Counted from the stretch's first letter, positions 1 to 8,789 are shown. The stretch: 64,000 bases of DNA from SURF-21 sp964462595 (GCA_964462595.1 CAYWXM010000036.1:1-64000), one strand, 5' to 3'. Made by a program: numbers and translations. The notes: generated by a model from the sequence alone, not told the origin.

Positions 1-148
1 GGAAGTGCCGGAGGGAACGGTCATGGTCATGGGGGATAACCGCCCCAACTCCAACGACAGCAGGCGCTGGGGTTTCGTTCCCCTGCAGGCGGTGATCGGA
101 CGGGGTGTGTGCATATGGTGGCCACCGCGCAGATGGGCCTCTCTCTAG
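1..148 (+). CDS. lepB: Signal peptidase I, C-terminal end (partial)
   Basis: The gene begins outside the window and only the last 48 codons are present, in the frame starting at base 2. They encode the box E region of type I signal peptidase (GDNRPNSNDSRRWGFV), followed by a short tail ending in WASL. In this family, box E (GDN-x3-S-x-DSR) helps shape the active site of the Ser/Lys membrane protease that removes signal peptides from secreted proteins. The Ser and Lys catalytic residues lie upstream and cannot be checked. It is immediately followed by rnhB, an arrangement common in Actinobacteria and Firmicutes. Confidence 0.9.
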   Translation, partial: EVPEGTVMVMGDNRPNSNDSRRWGFVPLQAVIGRGVCIWWPPRRWASL

Positions 149-152
149 GCGG

Positions 153-812
153 GTGGCGGGAGTGGGGGCAGCCGGTATATCCGCCGAGAGATGGGCATGG
201 AAGCTGGGATACCGCGTAATAGCAGGCACCGACGAGGCGGGACGGGGCGCCCTGGCAGGACCCCTGGTGGCCGCGGCGGTAATCCTCCCAGCGAGAGAAG
301 AGATCGCTTGTCTCGACGGGCTCGCCGATTCTAAAACGCTCTCCCCCGCGGTGAGAGAGGGGCTTTTCGGGCGGATCATAGAAAACGCGGTGGCCTGGTC
401 GTTCGCGTGTATAACGGCTTCGGAGATCGATGCGGGTGGCCTGCAGGCCGCGAATATGGCAGCCATGCGCGAAGCAGTGCGTTCGCTCGACCCCGCGCCG
501 GACATGGTGATGGTGGATTACTACCGCATCGATGGACTTGACATACCACAGTGGGGAATGGTGCATGGAGACAGGGTATGCCGCAGCGTGGCGGCCGCAT
601 CCATACTGGCCAAGGTGATCCGTGACCGGCTGATGCTGCACTGGTCGCTGCTCTATCCTCAATACGGGTTCGACAGCAACAAGGGCTATGGCACTTCCCA
701 TCATCTCAAGGCCCTGGCCGCTTATGGACCCTCACCCTGCCACCGCAGTTCGTTTCACGGCGTGCTGCAGATGGAGATGATACTCGATGATGGAGGCGCT
801 GTAAGCGATTAA
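153..812 (+). CDS. rnhB: Ribonuclease HII
   Basis: RNase HII cleaves the RNA strand of RNA-DNA hybrids and removes misincorporated ribonucleotides. The protein (about 219 aa) carries the DEAGRG motif with the first catalytic Asp-Glu pair, the LADSKTLSP segment, the later MVMVDYY strand with another acidic ligand, and the GYGT..H motif near the C-terminus. The start is uncertain. An ATG at 105 would overlap lepB by 44 bases and add residues without homology, so I prefer GTG 153, just after the lepB stop; GTG 162 is also possible. The length fits the family. It is probably co-transcribed with lepB. Confidence 0.92.
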   Translation: MAGVGAAGISAERWAWKLGYRVIAGTDEAGRGALAGPLVAAAVILPAREEIACLDGLADSKTLSPAVREGLFGRIIENAVAWSFACITASEIDAGGLQAANMAAMREAVRSLDPAPDMVMVDYYRIDGLDIPQWGMVHGDRVCRSVAAASILAKVIRDRLMLHWSLLYPQYGFDSNKGYGTSHHLKALAAYGPSPCHRSSFHGVLQMEMILDDGGAVSD

Positions 813-989
813 AGCACGGCTCTCGCGCAGTGGGGGAGAAAAAGATGCTGCCCGGTGGGAAAAGGAGCTGCGGTGGCAAAGTAAAGAGAAATGCGGCGGC
901 CTCGAAGGGTATGTCACCGGCATCTGCTGTATTTTATGTAAGGCGGTCAGCGGGATTATCGCGGTGGGGTTGGCTCGAGGAGGACAAAG

Positions 990-1355
990 GTGGGCAACAG
1001 GGAGCTGGGAGCGGCGGGAGAGGAGGCGGCCTGCTCCTTCCTCAGGCGCCGGGGCTATCGTATCATGGACAGGAATTATCGTTGCCCCTTCGGGGAAATT
1101 GACGTAATCGCCCGTAGAGGGGGGCTTACGGTCTTCTGCGAGGTGAAAACACGCTCCGGTGGTGATTTCGAGGAAGCCCTGGGGGCGGTGGACCTGGAGC
1201 GCCGGGACCGCCTGGCGCGGGCGGCCAACCATTACCTTGCCGCGAGAAACGGGGTCAGAGGGGGATGCCGCTTCGACGTGATCGCCTTGCTCAAAGGCGG
1301 GAGTACATGGAAAATAGTCCATGTAAAGGACGCGTTCGAGATCGGTGATCTGTGA
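990..1355 (+). CDS. yraN: YraN family protein (UPF0102, nuclease-like fold)
   Basis: This 121-residue protein belongs to the UPF0102/YraN family, which has an endonuclease-like fold of uncertain role. Visible family features are the N-terminal G-x2-GE-x-AA segment, FGEIDVIARRGG with the conserved Glu-Ile-Asp, and FCEVKTR, which form a PD-(D/E)xK-like D...E-x-K site. It starts with GTG 990 behind a GAGGAGGAC ribosome site. It follows rnhB after 177 bases that carry no convincing gene. The rnhB-yraN-yifB-dprA order is widely conserved. The family assignment is firm; the biochemical function is not known. Confidence 0.9.
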   Translation: MGNRELGAAGEEAACSFLRRRGYRIMDRNYRCPFGEIDVIARRGGLTVFCEVKTRSGGDFEEALGAVDLERRDRLARAANHYLAARNGVRGGCRFDVIALLKGGSTWKIVHVKDAFEIGDL

Positions 1356-1407
1356 GCGGCCCCGACTAGGAGGAGACTGAACTGGCGGGAAACGCTGCGA
1401 AGTGTCG

Positions 1408-1413
1408 TATAAT
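1408..1413 (+). promoter_or_regulatory. Candidate -10 element upstream of the zinc-ribbon gene
   Basis: A perfect TATAAT lies 65 bases before the start of the zinc-ribbon membrane protein gene. No convincing -35 hexamer sits 16-18 bases upstream, so this is only a weak promoter candidate. Confidence 0.3.
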
Positions 1414-1477
1414 ATGCGGCGTTCAACAGTCTCTTTGATAAAACGCGGAAGAAAGATGCCGCAGAGGTCGAGGGATT

Positions 1478-2050
1478 ATGAAAGCCTGTCCCTGGTGCGG
1501 GAGAAACAACCTGGACAGCGACGAATACTGCTTCAATTGCGAGCGTCCTCTCGATGTCGTGCCGAGCGAGGAGGAAGCTTTCGTATACGAGGAGGAGATC
1601 AAGCGTACCCGGGTTTACAGGCCGCCCTCGATATGGAAGCTGGTTCTGATATCCTTGCTGCGCAAAGTGGTGTTCTCGATTTTCGGCCTGGGAGCTTTCT
1701 TTATAGTCGCCCTCGTAGCTATCTGGGTGAGCTACGACAACTCCACCGTGGCCCTGGTCGCCCTGGGGGTGTTGGGCGCGGCGCTGCTCCTGGCCCTGTG
1801 CTATCCCGACGCCAAGCTCTCGCGTCGCGTAGGCATGCGGGGATTGTGGGTATCGCTGATATCCAACCTCATCGTCCTGGGAGTCTGTACGCCGCCCATA
1901 CTATGGTTCCTTTCCAGCCGGGCCTATATCTCCAGTGCTTGGGGTTTCCTGTCCAGGACCTGGTGGGGTTTTATCGCCTTCCTGGCGCTGGCCCTGCTCG
2001 TCACCTGGCTGTCCGCCCGCCGCGCCTACACGGAGACCGCCAATCCCTGA
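1478..2050 (+). CDS. Zinc-ribbon membrane protein of unknown function
   Basis: The 190-residue protein opens with a zinc ribbon: CPWCGRNN near residues 4-11 and CFNCERPL near 18-25, giving two CxxC pairs. An acidic stretch and a basic linker follow, and then about four hydrophobic segments. The second half has the character of a small polytopic membrane protein with a cytoplasmic N-terminal zinc finger. I do not recognise a specific family. It sits between yraN and yifB and may be transcribed from its own promoter. The codon use and the ATG start (preceded by GAGGTCGAGGG) look genuine. Confidence 0.75.
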   Translation: MKACPWCGRNNLDSDEYCFNCERPLDVVPSEEEAFVYEEEIKRTRVYRPPSIWKLVLISLLRKVVFSIFGLGAFFIVALVAIWVSYDNSTVALVALGVLGAALLLALCYPDAKLSRRVGMRGLWVSLISNLIVLGVCTPPILWFLSSRAYISSAWGFLSRTWWGFIAFLALALLVTWLSARRAYTETANP

Positions 2051-2228
2051 GGGTCTTACGAATAGAAACGTAGCGCGTAGCACCCGAGGAGCCACTGCCT
2101 GACCTTACACCCCGGCGCAGGACGCCATGATAACGGCACATCCCGCCGATGACGCTTGTTATGATACGGCGATCACAATGTCATTGCCAACTTATACAAT
2201 ATATTTAACATGTACAGGAGGTGATGAC

Positions 2229-3785
2229 GTGTTCGCTCGAGTGGACAGCTGTTCCATCCTGGGGATGGAGGTAGTGAAGGTGGAAGTGGAGGTGAACACC
2301 TCCGGAAGCCTACCCGGTATCTACATGGTGGGTTTGCCGGATACGGCGGTGCGCGAGAGCTACCGGCGCATCAAGGCCGCGGTAGCCAACTCCGGCCTGG
2401 TCCTCTGCCGCCAGCTCATAACCGTCAACCTGGCTCCGGCCCACCTGCGCAAGGAGGGGTCGAACTTCGATCTCCCCATCGCCCTGGCTATCCTGGCCGT
2501 CTCCGGAGGCCTGAGGCCCGAGGCTCTCGAAGGCAGGCTGGTGGTGGGCGAGTTGGCGCTGGACGGCAGGGTGCGGGGGGTGAGAGGTTCGCTGGCCATG
2601 TCCCTGTGGGCGCGAAGGCAGGGCAGGAAGGAGATAATCGTACCCCGTCAGAACCTGCGGGAGGCGGCACGCATAGAGGGGATAAGGGTGACCGGCGTGG
2701 GCACTTTGTGGGAAGCGCTGCAATATCTGCGGGGAGAAGAGATAGGGCAGCCGGCTCACGACCCGGAAGAAGTCGGCAGCGTTGATTACCCCTGCCTCTC
2801 GGAGGTGAAAGGTCAACTGCAGGCCAAGCGGGCCCTGGAGATCGCCGCGGCGGGGTTTCACAACCTTCTCCTCATCGGGCCGCCGGGCTCGGGTAAATCA
2901 ATGCTCGCCGAGAGGCTCCCCGGGGTGCTGCCCCCGTTGAGCGGCGACGAGGTCCTCGAGGTGTCCAGCATACACAGTGTGGCGGGCCTGCTCGATCCGG
3001 AGATGCCCCTGCGCAGGAACCCGCCTTTCCGCGCGCCACACCACTCCATATCCCATGTGGGCCTGGTTGGCGGCGGGCGTAATTTTCCGCAGCCGGGAGA
3101 GATAACGCTGAGCCACAGGGGAGTGCTCTTCCTCGACGAGCTGCCCGAATTCCGCAGGGACGCCCTCGAGGTGCTGCGCCAGCCCATGGAGACCGGCTAC
3201 GTAACCATATCGCGCTCCCTCATCTGCAATACCTTTCCGGCGCGTTTTCTGCTGGTGGCGGGGATGAATCCATGCCCCTGCGGGTTCCTCGGCGACCCGC
3301 AGCGCGCATGTTCCTGCTCTCCGGGAGAAGTGCGGAGGTACTACAACCGCGTATCGGGTCCTTTGCTGGACCGCATCGACCTGCAGGTGGAGGTGCCGCG
3401 CCTTCCTCCCCGCGAGCTGGTCGAGCTGCCGGCGGGGGAGACTTCCGAACGTGTGCGCGAGAGAGTGCGGGAGGCGCGGGACAGGCAGAGCAAACGCTGG
3501 CAAGAAAAGGATATTACTAACGCCCATGTCGGATTGGTGCGGATGCGCGCCTCCTGCCGACTGGGGGACGAGGAGAAGAGGTTCATGTATGCCGCCGCAG
3601 AAAGGCTGGGATTGACCGCGCGCGGTTTCGACCGCTGCCTGCGGGTGGCCAGGACCATAGCCGACCTTGCCGGTCGGGAGAGGGTGGGAGTATCGGACTT
3701 AGCCGAGGCGGTACAATACCGCTCCCTCGAGAGATTGTGGGGCTCTACGGTACTGAGGGAGGTGGGCTGTGGACGCGGCGTATAG
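2229..3785 (+). CDS. yifB: YifB/ComM family Mg-chelatase-like AAA+ ATPase
   Basis: YifB/ComM proteins are AAA+ ATPases linked to competence and to branch migration during recombination. The order is an N-terminal Lon-protease-like (ChlI-type) domain with GLPDTAVRES, a Walker A motif GPPGSGKSML, a Walker B segment LFLDELPEF, and a C-terminal region with the Cys-rich MNPCPCG motif. I place the start at GTG 2229 because an exact AGGAGG at 2216-2221 precedes it by 7 bases. The longer reading from ATG 2127 adds 34 residues without homology. At about 518 aa it matches the family. It overlaps dprA by 17 bases, so the two DNA-processing genes are coupled. Confidence 0.93.
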   Translation: MFARVDSCSILGMEVVKVEVEVNTSGSLPGIYMVGLPDTAVRESYRRIKAAVANSGLVLCRQLITVNLAPAHLRKEGSNFDLPIALAILAVSGGLRPEALEGRLVVGELALDGRVRGVRGSLAMSLWARRQGRKEIIVPRQNLREAARIEGIRVTGVGTLWEALQYLRGEEIGQPAHDPEEVGSVDYPCLSEVKGQLQAKRALEIAAAGFHNLLLIGPPGSGKSMLAERLPGVLPPLSGDEVLEVSSIHSVAGLLDPEMPLRRNPPFRAPHHSISHVGLVGGGRNFPQPGEITLSHRGVLFLDELPEFRRDALEVLRQPMETGYVTISRSLICNTFPARFLLVAGMNPCPCGFLGDPQRACSCSPGEVRRYYNRVSGPLLDRIDLQVEVPRLPPRELVELPAGETSERVRERVREARDRQSKRWQEKDITNAHVGLVRMRASCRLGDEEKRFMYAAAERLGLTARGFDRCLRVARTIADLAGRERVGVSDLAEAVQYRSLERLWGSTVLREVGCGRGV

Positions 3786-4917
3786 GGCGGCGCTGGCATG
3801 CCTGCCGCAGATGAACCCGCTAGTGCTGCCACGCCTCCTGCAGCTATCGGGCGGGGCGGGGCAACTGTGGGATATCTTGAAGACCGGAGGTGACAGAGCC
3901 AGGGCGCTGGTGGGCCTGGAAAAGGCGATGGACTGGAGCGATCACTGTCGCAGAACGGAGCCCGAAAGGCTATTGGGTGAACTCAGGCATCGAGACATAA
4001 GGGTGATGACGCCCCAGGACGAGTCCTTCCCCCGCATGCTGAGATGCATATACGATCCCCCGGCGCTCCTCTTCGCAAGCGGCGGGGAAATACCGCCGGA
4101 TGCTCCCTGCGTGGCGGTGGTCGGCGCACGCAAGGCATCGAGCTACGGCCGCTGGGCCTCCGAGGCGATCGGCGGGGAACTTGCACGCAGGGGTGTGGTG
4201 GTGGTGTCTGGAGCCGCTCACGGCGTGGACGGGCATGCACACCTGGGTTGTCTCAAGGCGGGCGGTTTCACCGTCGCGGTGCTGGGCTGCGGTATCGACA
4301 GGGTGTATCCTCCCGAACATGCCGAGCTGCTAAAGCGCATCGTGTCATCGGGATGCGTGTTGAGTGAATACCCCCCCGGGGACAGCCCGTTGCCGTGGAG
4401 GTTTCCCCATCGCAACCGCATCATCGCGGGGCTGTCCCATGCCGTGGTGGTCGTGGAGGCCTCGGAGAAGAGCGGGGCGCTGATCACCGCCGATATGGCC
4501 CTGGAAGAGGGCAGGGAGGTGATGGCGGTGCCGGGGCCTATAGGCAGCACCCTCTCTCAGGGAACGAACAGGCTTATACAGAAGGGAGCGAAGCTGGTGA
4601 TCGATGTGGAGGATATCTGCGAGGAACTCCCCCCCTCCTGCGTTCCTCTGACGGGACGTTCCGCAAACGGCGCTGCCGGAGAACACGAAGAGCCGAACCC
4701 CGGCGAACGGGAGTGCATCGAATTGTTGCAGGGAGAACCGCGAAGCCTGGACTGGCTTTCAACCCGTATTGGAAAACACACCGGAGAACTCCTTGCCTGC
4801 CTGACCGCCATGTCTCTCAAGGGATGGGTGGTGGAGGAAGCCGGAGGCAGGTTCCGGCTGCTCCTGAATCCCGCCTGCCGCGGAATTACCGCAAGGAGCC
4901 CGGGGCGGCCGGCTTGA
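3769..4917 (+). CDS. dprA: DNA processing protein DprA
   Basis: DprA (Smf) loads RecA onto incoming single-stranded DNA during transformation. The Rossmann-like core is clear: VVGARKASSYG, VVSGAAHGVDGHAH, AVLGCGIDRVYPPEH, FPHRNRIIAGLS, SGALITADMALEEGREVMAVPG and the QGTNRLI segment. After this core, residues of roughly 310-370 look like the C-terminal winged-helix domain seen in many DprA proteins. It starts with GTG 3769 inside the end of yifB, behind GGGAGGTG. At 382 aa its length is normal. Confidence 0.95.
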   Translation: MDAAYRAALACLPQMNPLVLPRLLQLSGGAGQLWDILKTGGDRARALVGLEKAMDWSDHCRRTEPERLLGELRHRDIRVMTPQDESFPRMLRCIYDPPALLFASGGEIPPDAPCVAVVGARKASSYGRWASEAIGGELARRGVVVVSGAAHGVDGHAHLGCLKAGGFTVAVLGCGIDRVYPPEHAELLKRIVSSGCVLSEYPPGDSPLPWRFPHRNRIIAGLSHAVVVVEASEKSGALITADMALEEGREVMAVPGPIGSTLSQGTNRLIQKGAKLVIDVEDICEELPPSCVPLTGRSANGAAGEHEEPNPGERECIELLQGEPRSLDWLSTRIGKHTGELLACLTAMSLKGWVVEEAGGRFRLLLNPACRGITARSPGRPA

Positions 4918-5142
4918 CGGCACTATCTAAGCGGGGAAAAGCGTGGATACGCGATGGCTATGGAGGAGCTGAACCGCGGCCGGCATGTCCCCGTCAGATC
5001 CTGCCTCGCGGTATTAATATGCGTGATGCGGCCAGGCTTGATGTTAGGTTAATGCCTGCGAGGCAATCGACCTGATAATCAAATCTGCCGTGAAAATAAA
5101 TATAACAACAGTAGATAGTTTATTTAACATTTGAATCAAATC

Positions 5143-5170
5143 TTGACAATAATAACTTTTAATATAAAAT
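5143..5170 (+). promoter_or_regulatory. Sigma-70-type promoter upstream of xer
   Basis: An exact TTGACA (5143-5148) is followed by a 16-base spacer and TAAAAT (5165-5170), inside a markedly AT-rich stretch (about 5080-5200) that stands out from the GC-rich surroundings. It lies 45 bases before the xer start and probably drives xer and the sigma-factor gene. The remaining sequence between dprA and here (4918-5140) holds no gene that I can support. Confidence 0.65.
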
Positions 5171-5215
5171 TATATAAGTATTCAACAGCTTGCTCTGTAC
5201 CGAGGGGAAGATCAT

Positions 5216-6148
5216 ATGCGCGAGTCGGTGGAGGAATACCTCAGGTTCATCGGGATCGAGCGCAACATGTCTCCCGAAACCCTTCGCGCCTACCGAGGCG
5301 ACCTGCAGATTTTTGAGGATTTCTGTTCACGTGCGGGCATAGTCAATCTCGAAGATATCGACCACAGGCTTCTTCGCCGTTACCTCGCCAACCTGCAGAC
5401 CAGGGGGTATTCCCGCTCCACGGTCGCGAGGAGGGCATCTGCGGTGCGAGGATATTTCCGTTTCCTGGTGCAGCGTGGCTACCTGGAGAGCGACCCCGCA
5501 TCGGCCCTGTCGCCACCACGGCGGGACCGCAGGCTCCCCAGGGTCCTGCGCACGGAGGAAATCGACGCGGCGGAAGCGAAGCAGGGATTGCATATCTACC
5601 GTACTTCGTTGAGGGATATGACCTTGGTCGAGCTGCTCTACGCAACCGGCATGCGCGTGGGGGAGCTGGCCGCTCTTGACCTGGAGGATGTCGATTACGA
5701 GAGAGGGGAGGTGAGAGTTCTCGGTAAGGGGCGAAAGGAGCGCGTGATACCCGTACACGATGCAGCGCTGCAAATGCTGGCCGCCTACGTCGATAAAGAG
5801 AGGCCGGTGCTTGCGGGCAACGCCGTGGCGGCAGGTGCAGAAGGCGACCCCCTCTTTCTGAGCGTGAAAGGGGGTAGGCTCAGCGACCGCGGGGTCCGCC
5901 GGGTGGTGGACCGTTTTTTCCGTGGCCTGGAAGGGGGAAAAAGGATCAGCCCGCATACCTTGCGCCATACTTTCGCAACCCATATGCTGCAAGGGGGAGC
6001 CGACCTGAGAACGGTCCAGGAGCTGCTAGGTCACGTTGATTTATCAACTACCCAGATATATACTCATCTTAACAAAGGTCAGCTCAAAGAGGTGTTTTAC
6101 CGAACCCACCCGCGTGCGAAAGAGCCCGGCAAAGAGCAGTATCTTTAA
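5216..6148 (+). CDS. xerC: Tyrosine site-specific recombinase XerC/XerD
   Basis: This 310-residue protein is a Xer-type tyrosine recombinase, of the kind that resolves chromosome dimers at dif. The N-terminal SAM-like core-binding domain (residues about 1-90) precedes the catalytic domain. All catalytic residues are present: R147 in TGMRVGEL, K171 in GKGRKERVIP, H247 and R250 in HTLRHTFATHML, H273 in LLGHVDLSTTQIYTH, and nucleophile Y282. I cannot separate XerC from XerD by eye, so the symbol is provisional. It sits next to the sigma factor, as xer genes do in several actinobacteria. ATG 5216 follows GAGGGGAAG. Confidence 0.93.
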   Translation: MRESVEEYLRFIGIERNMSPETLRAYRGDLQIFEDFCSRAGIVNLEDIDHRLLRRYLANLQTRGYSRSTVARRASAVRGYFRFLVQRGYLESDPASALSPPRRDRRLPRVLRTEEIDAAEAKQGLHIYRTSLRDMTLVELLYATGMRVGELAALDLEDVDYERGEVRVLGKGRKERVIPVHDAALQMLAAYVDKERPVLAGNAVAAGAEGDPLFLSVKGGRLSDRGVRRVVDRFFRGLEGGKRISPHTLRHTFATHMLQGGADLRTVQELLGHVDLSTTQIYTHLNKGQLKEVFYRTHPRAKEPGKEQYL

Positions 6149-6163
6149 ACCGAGATAAGGAGA

Positions 6164-6985
6164 ATGTTGAACACGGCAGATTTTTATAAAAGAGGAGCGA
6201 GGTTGGAAGGCATAGAGGACGTAAGCACAATCTGGAAGCAATTCAAGGAAGAGGGGTCTCAGGAATCCCGCGAGAAGCTGATCCTCAACTATGCTCCCCT
6301 GGTGAAATACGTGGCCGGCAGGGTGTCCTCCGGACTTCCGCCGAACATCGAATACGCGGACCTGGTGAGCTACGGCATATTCGGGCTGATCGACGCCATA
6401 GAGAAGTACGACCCCGAGCGCGGGATCAAGTTCGAGACCTACGCCATCGCCCGCATCAAGGGCGCTATCATCGACGAGCTGCGCTCCATAGACTGGGTAC
6501 CCCGTTCTATCCGCTTTAAGGCCAGAGAGCTGGAAAAAGCATACGTGACCCTGGAGAACGAGCTCAAGCGGCTTCCCAGCGATGAGGAAGTGGCCAAGCA
6601 GATGTGCGTCTCACTGGACGAATTCCACCAGCTCCTGCAGCAGATGAGCTTCATCTCACTGGTGGCTCTGGACGAGCTGTGGAACGTCGGCGGAGACAAG
6701 GGGGACAAGGTAAGCCTCGTGGATACCCTGGAGGATTCGCGGGTGAAGGATCCCTCCAAGACCTACGAGGTAGAGGAGATGAAGAGGATCCTCGCGGATG
6801 CGATAAACCGCCTTCCAGAGAGAGAGAAGATCGTCATCAGCCTCTACTATTATGAGGGGCTGACCTTGCGGGAGATCGGGGAAGTCCTGGGGGTGACCGA
6901 GTCGCGGGTATGCCAGATGCACACCAAGGCCATATTGCGCCTCAAGGGGAAGCTTACCAGCGCCAAGGGAGCCCTGGAGGTATGA
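6164..6985 (+). CDS. whiG: RNA polymerase sigma factor, WhiG/FliA family
   Basis: This is a group 3 sigma-70 factor of the FliA/WhiG/SigF type, with region 2 (LVKYVAGRVSSGLPPNIEYADL, YDPERGIKFETYA), region 3 (RSIDWVPRSIR, then a long helix) and region 4 (LPEREKIVISLYYYEGLTLREIGEVLGVTESRVCQ). In Streptomyces, WhiG directs sporulation genes and lies close upstream of rpsB, the same place as here. In flagellated bacteria FliA drives motility genes, but no flagellar genes are in view. The start is ambiguous: ATG 6164 is only one base from AAGGAG, TTG 6167 has slightly better spacing, and TTG 6203 has its own GAGGAGCG site. Promoter targets cannot be judged from this window. Confidence 0.92.
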   Translation: MLNTADFYKRGARLEGIEDVSTIWKQFKEEGSQESREKLILNYAPLVKYVAGRVSSGLPPNIEYADLVSYGIFGLIDAIEKYDPERGIKFETYAIARIKGAIIDELRSIDWVPRSIRFKARELEKAYVTLENELKRLPSDEEVAKQMCVSLDEFHQLLQQMSFISLVALDELWNVGGDKGDKVSLVDTLEDSRVKDPSKTYEVEEMKRILADAINRLPEREKIVISLYYYEGLTLREIGEVLGVTESRVCQMHTKAILRLKGKLTSAKGALEV

Positions 6986-6996
6986 AATAGCTTTTA

Positions 6997-7036
6997 GCAG
7001 GCGGGAGGCGGGCAAGGGAGCCGGCCTCCCGCCTGC
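6997..7036 (+). terminator. Hairpin after the sigma-factor gene
   Basis: A perfect 13-bp stem (6997-7009 with 7024-7036) and a 14-base loop lie 11 bases after the sigma-factor stop. There is no proper T-run, only TGTT, so it may be a factor-assisted terminator or a 3'-end stabilising structure. Confidence 0.5.
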
Positions 7037-7091
7037 TGTTGCCGCATCTCACCCGGTTACCAGTACGCCGCCTCGCTTACGAGGAGGCTGG

Positions 7092-7120
7092 TTGCCCGCT
7101 AAAAGCGCCCGTGCTAATAT
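7092..7120 (+). promoter_or_regulatory. Promoter of the rpsB operon
   Basis: TTGCCC (7092-7097), an exact 17-base spacer and TAATAT (7115-7120) form a good promoter. Transcription would start near 7127, giving a leader of about 200 bases before rpsB. Confidence 0.55.
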
Positions 7121-7153
7121 ATGAAAGCTGGCGCCTGGCTTATTATGTTAGGA

Positions 7154-7226
7154 GGTGGGCCTCGAAAGGAAATGACTTCGGAGACGAGAAGGCGCTGGGA
7201 GGCCCGCCGACGGCGGGATTTTTTAT
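7154..7226 (+). promoter_or_regulatory. rpsB leader with intrinsic terminator and competing helix (attenuator candidate)
   Basis: An intrinsic terminator lies in the rpsB leader: stem CCCGCC/GGCGGG (7203-7208 with 7212-7217), loop GAC, then ATTTTTTAT. The left arm of this terminator also belongs to 7199-7208, which can pair along 10 positions (one G-U) with 7154-7163. The long-range helix and the terminator therefore exclude each other, the usual logic of an attenuator. The enclosed sequence (about 7164-7198) may be the sensing part. It could act as a ribosomal-protein leader, but I do not recognise a named family. Confidence 0.5.
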
Positions 7227-7329
7227 ATCCGCCGTTTTATATCACACACGCACGCGGACTCTCGCCCGGGTGCCCTGCAGGGGTCGGGAGAGGGGATGAT
7301 GCGGGCGGAGGAAAAACCAAGGAGGAAAC

Positions 7330-8142
7330 ATGACCGTCGTATCCATGAAGCACCTGCTCGAAGCGGGGGTACACTTCGGACACCAGACCCGGAGATGGAA
7401 CCCCAAGATGGAGAAATATATCTTCACCGAACGCAACGGCATCTACATCATCGACCTGCAGCAGACGCTCTCCCTGATCGAGGTGGCCTATAATTTCATC
7501 CGCGACATGGTGGGAAGGGGCGGTACCCTGCTCTTCGTCGGAACGAAGAAGCAGTCCCAGGAGGCCATCAAGGAGAACGCGATGCGCTGTGGTATGCCAT
7601 ACGTTACCAACCGCTGGCTGGGGGGTACCCTCACCAACTGGGCAACGATCAGCAAGCGCATCGAAAAACTCAAGGAACTCGAGGAGATGGAGACTTCCGG
7701 GGAATTGGAGGGCATGCCAAAGAAGCAGGCCACCCGCGTACGCCACCGCCTTGTCAAGCTGCGCCGTAACCTGGAGGGGCTGCGCAGTATGGACAGGCTC
7801 CCAAGCGGTGTATTCATAATCGACCCGCGCAAGGAGAACATAGCCCTCATGGAGGCCCGCAAGCTGGACATACCGGTGATCGCGGTAGTGGATACGAACT
7901 GTGATCCCGATCTGGTGGATTTCGTCATCCCCGGGAATGACGATGCCATAAGGGCAGCCAACCTCATTAGCAAGATAATCGCCAATGCCGTCCTCGAGGG
8001 TTTCCAGATCCGCGACGCGCTGCAGGCGAGGCGTCGCAAGGAGGAGGAGGCAGCGGCACGGGAGGCTGCGGCCGAAGCTGCCTTAAAAGAGGACGACGCG
8101 GGTGGCGCGAAGAAAGAGACGAAGGAGAAGGCGAGGGGTTGA
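7330..8142 (+). CDS. rpsB: 30S ribosomal protein S2
   Basis: S2 binds the back of the small-subunit head-body junction. The 270-residue protein shows the family hallmarks VHFGHQTRRWNPKM, LFVGTKKQSQEAI, VTNRWLGGTLTNW, and the IDPRKE / VAVVDTNCDPD region. It ends in a 40-residue charged, Ala/Glu/Lys-rich extension, as is common in Actinobacteria. ATG 7330 follows AAGGAGG at ideal spacing. It is the first gene of rpsB-tsf-pyrH-frr-cdsA and is preceded by an attenuator-like leader. Confidence 0.97.
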   Translation: MTVVSMKHLLEAGVHFGHQTRRWNPKMEKYIFTERNGIYIIDLQQTLSLIEVAYNFIRDMVGRGGTLLFVGTKKQSQEAIKENAMRCGMPYVTNRWLGGTLTNWATISKRIEKLKELEEMETSGELEGMPKKQATRVRHRLVKLRRNLEGLRSMDRLPSGVFIIDPRKENIALMEARKLDIPVIAVVDTNCDPDLVDFVIPGNDDAIRAANLISKIIANAVLEGFQIRDALQARRRKEEEAAAREAAAEAALKEDDAGGAKKETKEKARG

Positions 8143-8183
8143 TCCACGCGATTAACCCTAGATGCCGTCCGTAAGGAGGAACG

Positions 8184-8789
8184 ATGAAGATCAACGCGGC
8201 ACAGGTCAAATCACTGAGAGAGAGCACCGGGGCCGGCGTCATGGACTGCAAGCAGGCGCTCAAGGATGCCGAAGGCGACGTGGACAAGGCGACGCGTATC
8301 CTCAGGGAAAAGGGGCTGGCAGGAGCGCAGAAAAAGGCCGGGCGTACTGCCGCCGATGGTATCATCGATGCATATATCCATATCAACAACCGTATAGGGG
8401 TGTTGCTGGAGGTGAATTGCGAGACCGATTTCGTGGCCCGTAACGAGACCTTCCGCGCCATGGTGCACGATGTTGCCATGCATATAGCGGCCTCCAAGCC
8501 GCTTTTCGTATCGCCCGAAGACATACCGGAGGAGACGCTTGCGGAGGAAAGGGAGATAAACCGCAACCGTGCTCTCAAGGAGGGGAAGCCGGAAAAGGTG
8601 GTGGATAAGATCGTCGAGGGGCGCATGAAGAAGTTCTACGAGGAGGTTTGCCTGCTGGAGCAGCCCTTCGTCAAGGATCCCGAGATAACCGTGGACGAAC
8701 TGGTGAAGAGGACTATAGCCTCGGTAGGAGAAAACGTTGTCGTGAGGCGTTTCGCGCGTTTCCAGATCGGAGAAGCCGCGGCGGAATAG
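8184..8789 (+). CDS. tsf: Elongation factor Ts
   Basis: EF-Ts catalyses GDP release from EF-Tu. The N-terminal UBA-like domain (VKSLRESTGAGVMDCKQAL) and the ETDFVARN motif that contacts EF-Tu are intact. At 201 residues this is the short form of the family (E. coli has about 283 aa). Short forms lack part of the C-terminal core repeat and are found in Thermus and several other lineages. ATG 8184 follows AAGGAGGAACG. It lies 41 bases downstream of rpsB and is surely co-transcribed. Confidence 0.96.
   Translation: MKINAAQVKSLRESTGAGVMDCKQALKDAEGDVDKATRILREKGLAGAQKKAGRTAADGIIDAYIHINNRIGVLLEVNCETDFVARNETFRAMVHDVAMHIAASKPLFVSPEDIPEETLAEEREINRNRALKEGKPEKVVDKIVEGRMKKFYEEVCLLEQPFVKDPEITVDELVKRTIASVGENVVVRRFARFQIGEAAAE

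Noticed and set aside
830..1102. Open frame of 90 codons between rnhB and yraN
   Set aside because: It overlaps the yraN start, has a low-complexity Gly-rich product and no family resemblance.
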